Below are positions 35,448-44,217 of a stretch of DNA of 44,614 nucleotides, in pieces; the stretch's first letter is position 1, and every line of letters begins with the position of its first letter. The notes below the pieces were generated by a model, which saw only the letters and a list, made by a program, of their open reading frames with translations, made no database searches and was not told the origin of the DNA. The translations under genes were made by a program, and so were the position numbers. This stretch comes from Candidatus Thalassarchaeum sp. (lineage in GTDB: Archaea > Thermoplasmatota > Poseidoniia > Poseidoniales > Thalassarchaeaceae): NCBI GenBank assembly GCA_022449345.1, contig JAKURL010000014.1, positions 1 to 44,614 on the forward strand. The letters are read 5' to 3'.

Positions 35448-38144
35448 TCACTCCTCCAAATCCTTCCCATCAACCGTATTTTTCAAGGCCGCTCGCATGG
35501 CGTAGAGAGCCTCCAAGGCTTCACGTGGAGTCAAGGTATCTGGGTCGAGGGCTTCCAGCCTCTCAGCTATTTCACGAAGAATTGGGTCGTCTTGGACAAT
35601 TACTTCCTTCGCCGGTTCTGCATCAAAAATCGTCTCGCTTCGAGTCGGTGATTGCGCTCCAGAAGATAGCATCCAACCATACAAACTGGACTGACCGGAT
35701 TCTCTTGCATCAGGGGTCTCTTCACTACCTGCTCGAGCTCCTTGGGCTTGGCCTTCAAGGAAAATCAACAGATCACGGGCTCGTTCTACAACGCCGCTTG
35801 GTAATCCAGCCAAGGCGGCGACCTGTACACCGTAGGAATCGTCGCAAGGACCATCGGCAACGGTGTGTAAAAAGCGAATTTCACCATTTACGTCAGCGAC
35901 CTGAACATGTATGTTCACTAAGCCATCAATCTCCTCGGCCAAGCCAACAAGTTGGTGGTAGTGAGTTGCGAAGAGAGTCCTTGCCCCGACTCTAGTAGCG
36001 ATATCCTCAGACACCGACCAAGCGATTGCAAGGCCATCGAAAGTAGATGTCCCACGGCCTACTTCATCAAGCAAAACAAGGCTACGAGGTGTGGCTCTAC
36101 GTAGGATATGGGCAACCTCGATCATCTCCATCATGAATGTTGAACGACCACGGCGTAGGTCGTCGTGAGCCCCGACTCTGGTGAAGACGCGGTCGACGAT
36201 ACCAATCTTCGCCTTCTCAGCAGGAACAAATGAGCCAGCCTGAGCAAGGATTGTAATTAGTGCAGTCTGTCGAAGATAAGTCGACTTACCACCCATATTT
36301 GGCCCTGTTAACAGGAGGAATCTTCGGCGCTTGTCGAAACTTATTCCATTAGGGACAAAGCGCCCATCATCTTCCAAAACAGGATGTCTTCCAGCTACGA
36401 TTTCCATAGTTGAATCATGTTTGATGTCGGGTCGATTCCAAGAATGCTTACGGGCATGGCTCGCGAATGCGGTTAGGACGTCTGCAGAGGCCACTTTTCT
36501 ACCCAATTCACTGAGTTTTGCCGCTTGAGATGCCACCTCTCGACGCAATTCCAAGAACAGTTCGTGCTCTAGGGCTTTGGCTCTATCATCGGCTGTGAGA
36601 ATGACCTCTTCCCACTCCTTCAGTTCGTCGGTGGTATACCTCTCGGCATTGGTCATGGTTTGCCTTCGACGGTACTCTTCTGGAATCTTGGCGAGATGGG
36701 ATTTGGTGACTTCAATGAAGAATCCAAACTGCCGATTCTGTTTGACCTTGAGACTTGGTATGTCAAGTCTTTCTCGCTCTCTGGATTCGAATCCCTTCAG
36801 CCAGTCTGTGCCTTCACCCGCCTTCTGCCGCAGATTATCCAACTTCTCGTTTACACCGGTTTGGAAAATACCACCCTCACGAATTGTCATCGGCGGCTCG
36901 GGAACGACCCTTGAGGCGATGTGGTGCATTAGAGGGTCGAGATCCGACAATCCTTCTGCACACTGATGGAGTAGCTCAGAATTACCTTCGGTGAGCAATC
37001 CCTGCAGTCGCGGCATTCTCTCTAAACAATCCGCGACTGCGACTAAGTCTCGCGCATTTGCCCTACCATAGGCCAAGCGAGTGGATAGACGCTCCAAGTC
37101 ACGCATCGACTTTAGCGTCTCACGAATGTTATCCAAGCGACGAGGCGCTCGAATCAAACTAGCAACTGCTGACTGTCTCGCAGCTATTCTTTCCGAGTCT
37201 GTTAGAGGACGCAGAATCCATTCCTTGAGTTGTCTACGTCCCATCCAAGTTCGAGTACAATCAATCGCTTGAACGAGTGAGCCTTCTTTCTCACCAGCAA
37301 GCGTATGTGTCAACTCAAGGTTGCGAAGTGTGGTTTGGTCTAAGACAAGATGGCCATCGTCGGCATCGAAGTGGACTTCTCTTAGAGGTACTACATCAAC
37401 GAGGTGTAATTTGGCAAGATAGCCCGCAGTTAAACCACAGGCCTCCATCGCAAGAGGTCTGCGATCTAAATCGACCGAACCAAGGTCAACCAATTCTAAG
37501 TGGTCTCTGACCACCTGAAGATGTTGTTCTTTACCGCCTTCGTGCACACTCATCGTAACGCTGTCAAGTGATGATAACAAAGCGCGAGACTCCTCGCTCT
37601 CTGCATCACGTCGACCGAGCACAAGCTCGCTCGGTGACCATCTCTGCAATTCATCCCTCAGACGCTCATATCGGCCGACTCCAGAATGCTCCTGCAACCA
37701 AGCTCGTCCTGTAGAAGAATCTAGAATTGCCAGACCAATACCATCACCGCGGGTGACGAGGCCGGCCAGCAGACTTGAGCCATCTTCTCCAATCAAATCC
37801 TCCTCATAGAGCGAGCCAGGAGTGTATACTCGGGTGACGACTCTTTCGAGAATTTTCGAGCCGGGGCGCAATTCTTCCTCTTGCTCACAAAGGGTAACCT
37901 TGTGCCCCGCTCGTAGCATACCTTGCAGATAGGTCTCAACTGAATGCCAAGGAACACCCGCCATAGGAACAGGGTCGTCAGCACTCTTGTCTCGACTGGT
38001 TAGAGTGATTCCCAAAACCTCGGATGCTAGCACCGCATCATCGTAGAACATCTCGTAGAAGTCGCCCATTCTGAAAAACAGCACAGTATCGGGGTGCTGT
38101 GCCTTGATCTCAGCGAATTGGTCGAGCATAGATCGCTTCGCCAT
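35448..38144 (-). CDS. mutS: DNA mismatch repair protein MutS
   Basis: This 898-residue MutS1-type protein recognises mismatches and loops. The N-terminus has FFRMGDFYEMFYDDA, with the mismatch-wedging F-x-E. The ATPase core shows TGPNMGGKSTYLRQ (Walker A), LVLLDEVGRGTSTFDG (Walker B and signature) and LFATHYHQL. Length and domain order match bacterial MutS1. ATG 38144 was chosen because GGAGG precedes it by 8 bases; another ATG at 38159 overlaps that SD. mutL follows with a 4-base overlap. Most archaea lack this pair, so an early transfer from bacteria is likely. Confidence 0.96.
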   Translation of the reverse strand: MAKRSMLDQFAEIKAQHPDTVLFFRMGDFYEMFYDDAVLASEVLGITLTSRDKSADDPVPMAGVPWHSVETYLQGMLRAGHKVTLCEQEEELRPGSKILERVVTRVYTPGSLYEEDLIGEDGSSLLAGLVTRGDGIGLAILDSSTGRAWLQEHSGVGRYERLRDELQRWSPSELVLGRRDAESEESRALLSSLDSVTMSVHEGGKEQHLQVVRDHLELVDLGSVDLDRRPLAMEACGLTAGYLAKLHLVDVVPLREVHFDADDGHLVLDQTTLRNLELTHTLAGEKEGSLVQAIDCTRTWMGRRQLKEWILRPLTDSERIAARQSAVASLIRAPRRLDNIRETLKSMRDLERLSTRLAYGRANARDLVAVADCLERMPRLQGLLTEGNSELLHQCAEGLSDLDPLMHHIASRVVPEPPMTIREGGIFQTGVNEKLDNLRQKAGEGTDWLKGFESRERERLDIPSLKVKQNRQFGFFIEVTKSHLAKIPEEYRRRQTMTNAERYTTDELKEWEEVILTADDRAKALEHELFLELRREVASQAAKLSELGRKVASADVLTAFASHARKHSWNRPDIKHDSTMEIVAGRHPVLEDDGRFVPNGISFDKRRRFLLLTGPNMGGKSTYLRQTALITILAQAGSFVPAEKAKIGIVDRVFTRVGAHDDLRRGRSTFMMEMIEVAHILRRATPRSLVLLDEVGRGTSTFDGLAIAWSVSEDIATRVGARTLFATHYHQLVGLAEEIDGLVNIHVQVADVNGEIRFLHTVADGPCDDSYGVQVAALAGLPSGVVERARDLLIFLEGQAQGARAGSEETPDARESGQSSLYGWMLSSGAQSPTRSETIFDAEPAKEVIVQDDPILREIAERLEALDPDTLTPREALEALYAMRAALKNTVDGKDLEE

Positions 38145-38221
38145 AACAGACTCCTCCATCGCTTACGCTGCGCGTGGGCTATGCCTGTGAGGGGAGGGTG
38201 CATAAGCAATCCTGTGCTAAC

Positions 38222-38249
38222 CTTCCCTTCGGGAAGAATTAGGTAATTC
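38222..38249 (-). promoter_or_regulatory. Adjacent hairpin and palindrome between the TM2 gene and mutS
   Basis: CTTCCC (38222-38227) pairs with GGGAAG (38231-38236) around TTC. It abuts and shares one base with a second dyad, GAATTA-GG-TAATTC (38236-38249). The AT-rich dyad could act as a minus-strand TATA or operator for mutS. A separate CAGTC/GACTG repeat (38289-38305) follows the TM2 gene stop and could be a terminator. Nothing else is seen in the 167-base gap. Confidence 0.38.
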
Positions 38250-38311
38250 AGAAAACCCAGCTCTCGCTAGTTCTGGTAAGTGTATATCCAGTCCTGTTAA
38301 GACTGAGCGGT

Positions 38312-38554
38312 TCATTGGTTTACAACTGGTCGACCGTCGCCATCTTTGAACGAGCCTGTCGCGATCATGATTAGATCAATTAGAGTCCATATTCCGCAAC
38401 CGCCGAGGGTGAGGAGCATCAAAACCCCAGTTCCCACCTTTCCTGTCATGAATCTGTGGATTCCATTGATTCCAATGAGGGCGGGCAATATACAGACTAG
38501 CAATATTGTCATAAAATCAGCATCTGAGACTTCTTGTTCCACTTCTTGTTCCAT
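38312..38554 (-). CDS. TM2-domain small membrane protein
   Basis: This 80-residue protein has an acidic head with a repeated EQEVEQEV, then two membrane segments ([16 protein letters not shown] and [22 protein letters not shown]) joined by [14 protein letters not shown]. The pattern G-x-H-R-F-x-x-G-K-x-x-x-G and the Asp in WTLIDLI are the TM2 family hallmark. Function is unknown. ATG 38554 follows CGGAG; an upstream ATG at 38566 is possible. A divergent DUF2752 gene lies 90 bases away. Confidence 0.82.
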   Translation of the reverse strand: MEQEVEQEVSDADFMTILLVCILPALIGINGIHRFMTGKVGTGVLMLLTLGGCGIWTLIDLIMIATGSFKDGDGRPVVNQ

Positions 38555-38577
38555 GACTCTCCGCATCTTGGATGGGT

Positions 38578-38590
38578 GTTTAAATTAAAC
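38578..38590. promoter_or_regulatory. AT-rich divergent promoter element
   Basis: GTTTAAATTAAAC is near-palindromic and TATA-like on both strands. It lies between the TM2 gene (minus) and the DUF2752 gene (plus). On the plus strand it would place transcription start near 38611, leaving a 34-base leader that contains GGGGAAAGG. Confidence 0.4.
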
Positions 38591-38644
38591 CATGGATTAC
38601 GCTCCTTGTAAATTGGGGAATAGTTAGGGGAAAGGTTTGGAATA

Positions 38645-39046
38645 ATGAATAAATTCGCACTTTCTACAATCTCAAAAGAAGATTTTGAGGGTGCCATTGC
38701 TTCCGGTGCTTTGCTGACTTCTGCAATTCTTCCACACGGCGAAGTGGATGGTCTGAATCTTTGCCCATGGTTCCATTTGACTGGACATCAATGCCCATTT
38801 TGCGGCATGACTAGAGGCTTTGTAGCGATGACACATTTTGACTTTCAAGCGGCCCTCGATTTCAACCTCGGAACTCCACTCGTCTACCTCGCATTTGTCT
38901 ACTTCGCGCTACGTTCGATAATTCCGAGGATTATCAAGGGAAAGGAACTCCAAGTTCCGAAACCTGTCTACAATCTCTGGTTATTTTCATCGATTGCTAT
39001 CTTTGCGGTAATGGCTTGGGAACGTGTTGTAAGTCACCTGTTGTAA
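38645..39046 (+). CDS. DUF2752 family membrane protein
   Basis: This protein of 133 residues has two to three spans. The segment LCPWFHLTGHQCPFCGMTRGFVAMTHFDF is the DUF2752 signature (C-P-x-C-G-x-T-R near residues 50-58), followed by N-L-G-T-P. The family's function is unknown. ATG 38645 has weak SD-like GG pairs upstream. An EamA transporter gene follows 50 bases downstream. Confidence 0.82.
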   Translation: MNKFALSTISKEDFEGAIASGALLTSAILPHGEVDGLNLCPWFHLTGHQCPFCGMTRGFVAMTHFDFQAALDFNLGTPLVYLAFVYFALRSIIPRIIKGKELQVPKPVYNLWLFSSIAIFAVMAWERVVSHLL

Positions 39047-39096
39047 TCTCAGGACAGTATTTGACCTAGACTCAAGCCGGATTGCAATAGGCGCTT

Positions 39097-40041
39097 GTGA
39101 TGAGTGATGGAAGGCAGTTGAGCATCCATGGGTTGATGCTTCTAGTCGCATTCATCTGGGGATTGTCTTGGGCCGTCGGCAGAATTCTAGCACTCGGCCT
39201 TCCTCCAATGACTGGCGCTTGGCTTCGGTACATCGTCACAATGGCTCTGTTCTACCTATGGTTCGCTGCACGTGCGCTGAAAGGTCAGAAAGTCAATTGG
39301 CTTCCCAGTGGTCGACAATCTTGGAAAACACTGACTCTTATTGGACTAACTGGAGTTCTAGGATATCAGATATTTTTCATGCATGGAATGCAATTGACCG
39401 CAGCCGGCGATGCCTCGTTGATTATCACCTTCAATCCGATTTTTACCGTTTTGTTAGCTGCTCCTTTACTCGGCCAACCAATATCGCGAAAAATGTTCGT
39501 TGGCCTAGCCTGTGGCTTTGTAGGAGTGGTAGTTGTTACTGGTTGGAGTCCGAATACCGACATTCCATTCGAAGACAGAATCCTTGGTGATTTGATGATC
39601 TTGTTAGCATCATTGAATTGGGCGATGACCACCAATAACACAAAGCGAATGATGGAGAGAAGAAAGGGCGAACAGGAAGCAACAACTTTGGAAATCGTGG
39701 TTTGGTATTCACTGATTGGAACGGTCATGTTGACACCGTTGGCAGCTTGGGAAACCTGGCAGCATGGACTACCAGAACCTACCCTTACGGATTGGTATGC
39801 CATCATCTACCTAGGAGCGCTATCAACGGTGTTGGCTTACTACTGGTTTGCCATTGGAATTGAGAAACTTGGTGCGACCGCCGCCGCTTCCTACATCTTC
39901 CTAGTTCCTGTCTTCGGAGTGCTGGGCGGCGTTTGGATGCTAGACGAGAAGGTCGGGTGGACTCTTCTGGTCGGATTCGTTCTAATCGTCATGGGAGTTC
40001 GAGTGGTTCAAGGCGAAAGTGAGAGATTGAGAACTGGTTAA
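39097..40041 (+). CDS. EamA/DMT-family transporter
   Basis: A membrane protein of 314 residues with about ten spans and two internally repeated EamA halves. Marks are FIWGLSWAVGRILA at the N-terminus, GDASLIITFNPIFTVLLAAPLLG in the first half, and LGATAAASYIFLVPVFGVLGG in the second. DMT exporters carry amino acids, nucleosides or similar metabolites; the substrate cannot be read here. A GTG and an ATG are adjacent at 39097 and 39100, and no good SD is visible. The hairpin 12 bases after its stop may be a terminator. Confidence 0.88.
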   Translation: MMSDGRQLSIHGLMLLVAFIWGLSWAVGRILALGLPPMTGAWLRYIVTMALFYLWFAARALKGQKVNWLPSGRQSWKTLTLIGLTGVLGYQIFFMHGMQLTAAGDASLIITFNPIFTVLLAAPLLGQPISRKMFVGLACGFVGVVVVTGWSPNTDIPFEDRILGDLMILLASLNWAMTTNNTKRMMERRKGEQEATTLEIVVWYSLIGTVMLTPLAAWETWQHGLPEPTLTDWYAIIYLGALSTVLAYYWFAIGIEKLGATAAASYIFLVPVFGVLGGVWMLDEKVGWTLLVGFVLIVMGVRVVQGESERLRTG

Positions 40042-40052
40042 GTGAGCCACCT

Positions 40053-40067
40053 AGCCCCGTAGGGGCT
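40053..40067 (+). terminator. Possible terminator hairpin after the EamA gene
   Basis: AGCCCC (40053-40058) and GGGGCT (40062-40067) pair around GTA, 12 bases after the EamA stop and 10 bases before the L10e TATA box. No T-run follows. Position fits termination, or an insulator between the two units; the short stem leaves chance possible. Confidence 0.35.
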
Positions 40068-40076
40068 GCACTCAGC

Positions 40077-40085
40077 ATTATATAT
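40077..40085 (+). promoter_or_regulatory. TATA box of the L10e operon
   Basis: ATTATATAT is a strong archaeal TATA box. Transcription would start near 40107, leaving a 13-base leader with GAGGTAG before ATG 40120. This supports the short L10e start over the in-frame ATG at 40084, which overlaps the box itself. Confidence 0.65.
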
Positions 40086-40119
40086 GGTCGGTAGGTCGGC
40101 CGAGCCCGAGGTAGTTGAG

Positions 40120-40665
40120 ATGGCACGCAAGCCTGCTAAGATGTACCGTCAGGTCAAGGGTCAAGCTTACACCCGCCGTGAGTATACTGGCGGTGTCCCA
40201 AATAACAGAATTCTCCGCTATCACATGGGCAACCGAAAGGCCGCAGAAGCAGGAGAATTTGAGGTAGTTGTCGAACTTACTGTTAACAACGCTGTACAAA
40301 TCCGCCACACTGCTCTTGAGGCTGCTCGACAGGTCTCAAACTCAACCATTAGAGAAGAAGCTGGAGAAATGGGCTATGCTCTTCGGATCCACAAGTACCC
40401 CCACAACATCCTGCGAGAAAACAAGCAGGCCACCGGTGCAGGTGCTGACCGTGTCTCGCTGGGAATGCGGCAGTCCTTCGGTAAGAATGTCGGAACTGCA
40501 GCTCGTGTCAAGAAAAATGACGTAATTGTCTCTGTTCACACATCTCCAGAGCATTACCTCGCTGCTCGCGACTCACTACGCAAGGCTGGAATGAAGTTCC
40601 CAAGTTCTACCACTATTCGCGTTAAGAGAGGCCACGAGCAACTCCGAGAATTGGGATTATTCTGA
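40120..40665 (+). CDS. rpl10e: Large ribosomal subunit protein L10e (uL16, archaeal type)
   Basis: This 181-residue ribosomal protein starts MARKPAKMYR, the archaeal L10e N-terminus. Further typical stretches are AYTRREYTGGVPNNRIL, REEAGEMGYALRIHKYPH and GADRVSLGMRQSFGKNVGTAARV. The protein sits near the A-site and peptidyl-transferase centre of the 50S subunit. ATG 40120 was chosen by family N-terminus, SD and TATA box. A phosphoribosyltransferase gene follows by 11 bases. Confidence 0.96.
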   Translation: MARKPAKMYRQVKGQAYTRREYTGGVPNNRILRYHMGNRKAAEAGEFEVVVELTVNNAVQIRHTALEAARQVSNSTIREEAGEMGYALRIHKYPHNILRENKQATGAGADRVSLGMRQSFGKNVGTAARVKKNDVIVSVHTSPEHYLAARDSLRKAGMKFPSSTTIRVKRGHEQLRELGLF

Positions 40666-40676
40666 GGCTATGGGGT

Positions 40677-41255
40677 ATGACGCCCGCAAATCCTCTAACA
40701 ATTCTGGAAGATTCACTGCGCGGAGCGCCAATCATTTGGAAGGGAGAGTATCCCTACTTCATCCACCCGATTTCTGATGGAATTCCTCGAATGGATCCCG
40801 ATGTACTTCGTGCAACCCGCGACCTGATTGTCTCCAGTGTAGATTGGTCACAAGTTGACCTAATCGTCAGTGTAGAGGCGATGGGACTACCGCTTCTTGC
40901 TGCGGTTGGAGATGCTACAGGGAAGCCAACCGTAGTTGTCCGCAAGCGCTCATATGGGATGGAAGGAGAAACCCGCGTGGATGTTGCAACCGGTTATTCA
41001 CAATCAACCGTTTACATCAACGATATCAAGACGGGAGAAAGAGTCGTTATCGTTGATGACGTGATTTCAACCGGAGGAACTCTAGAGCCTCTTATTCAGC
41101 AACTTGAGGACATGGGAGTAATCCTGCAAGATATTGTCATCGCCATCGAAAAGGGCGAAGGGCGAGAGAGATTGAATCGAGAGAAGCCACATTGGCCAAT
41201 CAGATCTCTGGCGAGAATCGATATTATCGATGGAAAGGTCGAGATAGTGGAGTGA
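40677..41255 (+). CDS. Purine phosphoribosyltransferase (archaeal HGPRT/APRT-like)
   Basis: This 192-residue protein has the type I PRTase PRPP loop VVIVDDVISTGGTL near residues 123-136. Its archaeal-type N-terminus includes YFIHPISDGIPRMDP, and VSVEAMGLPL matches the family E-A-x-G. Archaeal relatives have been annotated as hypoxanthine/guanine or adenine phosphoribosyltransferase; both salvage a base with PRPP to a nucleotide. The base preference cannot be settled here. ATG 40677 lies 11 bases after L10e, so co-transcription is likely. Confidence 0.85.
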   Translation: MTPANPLTILEDSLRGAPIIWKGEYPYFIHPISDGIPRMDPDVLRATRDLIVSSVDWSQVDLIVSVEAMGLPLLAAVGDATGKPTVVVRKRSYGMEGETRVDVATGYSQSTVYINDIKTGERVVIVDDVISTGGTLEPLIQQLEDMGVILQDIVIAIEKGEGRERLNREKPHWPIRSLARIDIIDGKVEIVE

Positions 41256-41285
41256 ATCTCGCTCTAGGGTAGGGGATTGCTATCC

Positions 41286-42395
41286 ATGGACCTAGAGCGT
41301 CATGATTTCCAACTCGACGACCTAGTCGAGAGAATCAAAGACAACGACCACCGCCTAGTGGCTCTGCAGGTTCCAGAGGGTCTGAAAATGCAGGCTCTTG
41401 AGATGATGGACTCAATTGAAGAGGATTCGGAAGCACAGGTAGTCTTGGCTGCAGATCCTTGCTACGGTGCCTGCGACTTAGTGCACGATAAAATGCGCAT
41501 GATGGGCGTCGAATTAGTCGCGCACATGGGGCATAGTGCAATGAATATCGACTCAGGAATGCCAACTCATTTCATTCCGGTAACCTACGATGGAGACCCT
41601 GAGATTGACCCTGTTGTGCCTATCTTAGCTCGACACAAGGCAATTGCTGAGGCAAGGCTGGCTGAGTCATCAACTCCATTCGACCTCAGTGAGGACGAAG
41701 CAAAAGACAGATTTCTCGATGCGGTAGGCAGAGTTGCACCTTTATCGGGAACTAAACTAGGGCTAGTCGGCTCTATCCAACACCTGCATCTTCTACCAGA
41801 ATACAAAGAGCGCTTCGAGAATGCTGGATTCGAGGTTGAAATTCCTGTAGGCGGGGCTCGTCTAACATTCCCAGGTCAGGTTCTAGGTTGCAATTACTCA
41901 GGAGATGACCCCTCAATTGGGCACTACATTTTCCTCGGATCAGGGGATTTCCATCCGATTGGATTAGTCATGCACACTGGCAAACCTCTTGCATTACTCG
42001 ACCCTTACACGGGAGATGCCAGCGAGTTATCTTTCGAACGAATTGAAAGTATTCTGAGACAGAGAATGGGATTGATTTTCTCCGTTGATCAGGCTAAGTC
42101 ATTTGGTATTTTAATTGGTGAGAAGCCGGGGCAAATGCGCCGAAATCTAGCCATTCGGATGAAGCGACTTCTCGAAAAACATGGTCTTAAGGGATACCTT
42201 CTGGCACTCGATCACGTCGGTCCTGAACTCATCGACTTCTACCCAGTTGATGCCTTCGTCAATACCGCTTGCCCACGAATAGCAATCGATGATTCGGTGA
42301 AATATGCTAAGCCACTAATCACACCGTTCGAATTGGAAGTGGCCCTTGGTGAGAAGCAGTGGGAGAACGGCTACCAATTCGATGAAATTCCGTAA
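41286..42395 (+). CDS. dph2: Diphthamide synthase subunit Dph2 (archaeal homodimer type)
   Basis: This 369-residue radical-SAM-like enzyme transfers the 3-amino-3-carboxypropyl group from SAM to the target His of elongation factor 2, the first step of diphthamide. Three cluster-binding cysteines are visible in DPCYGACD (near 60), VLGCNYSGD (near 203) and NTACPRIAIDD (near 330). The call also rests on VALQVPEGLKMQAL and on LLALDHVGPELIDFYPVDAFV. ATG 41286 was preferred over an in-frame TTG at 41277. Archaea use one Dph2 as a homodimer. Confidence 0.93.
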   Translation: MDLERHDFQLDDLVERIKDNDHRLVALQVPEGLKMQALEMMDSIEEDSEAQVVLAADPCYGACDLVHDKMRMMGVELVAHMGHSAMNIDSGMPTHFIPVTYDGDPEIDPVVPILARHKAIAEARLAESSTPFDLSEDEAKDRFLDAVGRVAPLSGTKLGLVGSIQHLHLLPEYKERFENAGFEVEIPVGGARLTFPGQVLGCNYSGDDPSIGHYIFLGSGDFHPIGLVMHTGKPLALLDPYTGDASELSFERIESILRQRMGLIFSVDQAKSFGILIGEKPGQMRRNLAIRMKRLLEKHGLKGYLLALDHVGPELIDFYPVDAFVNTACPRIAIDDSVKYAKPLITPFELEVALGEKQWENGYQFDEIP

Positions 42396-42434
42396 TCTAG
42401 ACTGGATGAATTCTCACGTATGCGCTTTGTAGCG

Positions 42435-42441
42435 AATATAT
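42435..42441 (+). promoter_or_regulatory. TATA box of orc1/cdc6
   Basis: AATATAT lies 31-37 bases before ATG 42472, predicting transcription start near 42464 and a leader of about 8 bases, so the transcript would be nearly leaderless. No SD is seen, which agrees. No obvious origin recognition box repeats were found in the 76-base gap. Confidence 0.55.
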
Positions 42442-42471
42442 CTAAGAACGGCGAGATGATGACTCCCCTGA

Positions 42472-43647
42472 ATGACTGGATACCTCGACCGCATCGGAGC
42501 AGGTAAAGTCCTGCTTGACAAGGCTCCGTTGTCTTACGACTGGGTTCCACCATCTTTGGTCGGTCGAGATGATGAATTGGGAGAAATGGCGGCAATCTTC
42601 TCGCAAATTGAGAACCATGAAACTAGTTGCCAGGCCGTCATGATAGGGCCCGTAGGATCTGGAAAGACCGTGTTGACACGTCGATTTGCAGAAGATATCC
42701 AACGTCATCTCGAAGGAAGAAGGAAAGTTGTGATGACACACGTCAATTGCCGCAATCATCCAACTGGGTCTCAAGTATTGCAACAAATTGCTCTAAGCCT
42801 AGATGAACGACATCCAGAGAGAGGTTTCAGTCCTGGTGAAATCATCCAATCCATACGACGTAATCTTATTTCACATGATAGTCATCTTCTGCTGATTCTG
42901 GACGAAGCAGATGTATTGGTTAATCGCGATCAGTCAGATTTAATCTACAAATTACTGCGTATCGATGAAGGAAAGGAAAATCAAGGAACGATTTCGATGA
43001 TTCTAGTCAGTCAGAACTTATCGCTGATGAAACTCTTTGAGCCTGCAATAATTTCACGATTGGGTCAATCGAATATTGTCGAGATGCGACCTTACGATGC
43101 TGAGACTCTGACCGGAATCGCCGCACAAAGAGTAGCGGTTGCCTGCAGGACAGGATCAGTCGCCGATGAAACTCTGGCAAAGATTGGCGAATTCGCGGCT
43201 GAATCAGGAGATGCGCGGATGGCGATTGAACTACTCGACGCCGCCATTCGCCGAACCGAAATGGAGGGGCGTGGCGAAGTACTACCTGATGATGTACGAC
43301 CTAGCACGCTGCGAAAAGCATCACTGGAGCCCAGTTCGGTCGACAATTTATCGCAGCACCAAAAGTTGGCTCTGCTAGGCATTTGTAGGCGTCTGAAGAA
43401 GGCTACAGAAGTCTCTAGTGGAGATGCACATAAGCTCTACTTGCTAGTTTGCGAGGAACACGAAGTTAAACCCCGTAGTTACACCACTTTCTGGAAGCAT
43501 CTGAAGACCTTGGAGACCGAGGGGCTGATAGAAACTAGGTCTGCTAAGACCAATGTCGGAAGAGGCAGAACTCAGCATATCACGATGAATAATACTGCAC
43601 CTGCAACTATCGAAAGCAGAATCGAAAGAGAGTTACTGAGGGGCTAG
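42472..43647 (+). CDS. cdc6: Orc1/Cdc6 replication initiator
   Basis: This 391-residue AAA+ protein is the archaeal origin-binding initiator. It shows VPPSLVGRDDELGEM, Walker A IGPVGSGKTVLTRR (near 60), Walker B LLLILDEADVLV (near 141), sensor-1 MILVSQN and sensor-2 region GDARMAIELLDAAIRR. The C-terminal part is a winged helix (SYTTFWKHLKTLETEGLIETR). Archaeal origins often lie next to this gene, but none is evident by eye here. S6e follows 70 bases downstream. Confidence 0.94.
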   Translation: MTGYLDRIGAGKVLLDKAPLSYDWVPPSLVGRDDELGEMAAIFSQIENHETSCQAVMIGPVGSGKTVLTRRFAEDIQRHLEGRRKVVMTHVNCRNHPTGSQVLQQIALSLDERHPERGFSPGEIIQSIRRNLISHDSHLLLILDEADVLVNRDQSDLIYKLLRIDEGKENQGTISMILVSQNLSLMKLFEPAIISRLGQSNIVEMRPYDAETLTGIAAQRVAVACRTGSVADETLAKIGEFAAESGDARMAIELLDAAIRRTEMEGRGEVLPDDVRPSTLRKASLEPSSVDNLSQHQKLALLGICRRLKKATEVSSGDAHKLYLLVCEEHEVKPRSYTTFWKHLKTLETEGLIETRSAKTNVGRGRTQHITMNNTAPATIESRIERELLRG

Positions 43648-43676
43648 CAATCACCGTAGGTGAATTCCGAACCGCT

Positions 43677-43683
43677 CTTATAG
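43677..43683 (+). promoter_or_regulatory. TATA-like box of S6e
   Basis: CTTATAG would place transcription start near 43706, leaving a 12-base leader with GGGTGA before ATG 43718. It probably drives S6e and aIF2 gamma together. Confidence 0.45.
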
Positions 43684-43717
43684 GGGTCTCTTGTCGGGAG
43701 GCCGTTCGGGTGACATC

Positions 43718-44203
43718 ATGGCAGGAGAACAGGCCTTCAAGGCGGTAGTTAACGGAACCACTGACCATCGAGCATATGCTGTGGATATCACTGGTGCAAA
43801 TTACAACCATTTCTTGGGCAAGAAAATCGGTGATTCAGTCGATGGGATGTTCGTTGGAGACGGCGACCAAACACTGAGTGGATACAAGTTGCAAATCACC
43901 GGTGGTTCAGATGTCACTGGCCGACCAATGCGCCCAGACATAGATGGTGCTGGAGTGAAGTCAGTTCTAGTCTCGCCTGGTGTTGGATACAGGGGCAAGA
44001 AATATGTCAAGAAAAACGCCCAAGAATACGTCTACAAGTATGACGGAATTCGCCGAAGAAGGAATCTTCGAGGCAATATCATTAGTCAGGACACACGTCA
44101 AATCAATCTGAAGGTCGTCGAGACAGGAAAGCGCTCGCTACCAGTGATTTTCGGTCTCGAGGAAGAGGCCGCTGCCGAGACGCCCTCTGACGAAGAGGAG
44201 TGA
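43718..44203 (+). CDS. rps6e: Small ribosomal subunit protein S6e
   Basis: This 161-residue ribosomal protein has the S6e core: [45 protein letters not shown] and [20 protein letters not shown]. The tail is acidic (ETPSDEEE) in place of the eukaryotic phosphorylated Ser cluster. ATG 43718 was chosen by SD position; an upstream in-frame GTG-type start would precede the promoter-predicted mRNA. It precedes aIF2 gamma by 14 bases, an arrangement found in other archaea. Confidence 0.95.
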   Translation: MAGEQAFKAVVNGTTDHRAYAVDITGANYNHFLGKKIGDSVDGMFVGDGDQTLSGYKLQITGGSDVTGRPMRPDIDGAGVKSVLVSPGVGYRGKKYVKKNAQEYVYKYDGIRRRRNLRGNIISQDTRQINLKVVETGKRSLPVIFGLEEEAAAETPSDEEE

Positions 44204-44217
44204 ATCGGCAGGAGTTG

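Noticed and set aside
35381-35995. 204-codon plus-strand open frame
   Set aside because: Antisense to the ends of mutS and mutL; composition follows the opposite strand's codon pattern and no domain is visible.
38530-38553. Short direct repeat near the TM2 gene as a mobile-element scar
   Set aside because: It is explained by the duplicated coding unit for EQEV at the TM2 protein N-terminus.
42396-42471. Replication origin next to orc1/cdc6
   Set aside because: Archaeal origins often adjoin this gene, but the gap is only 76 bases and shows no repeated origin-box dyads or long AT stretch. Cumulative skew over the whole genome would be needed.
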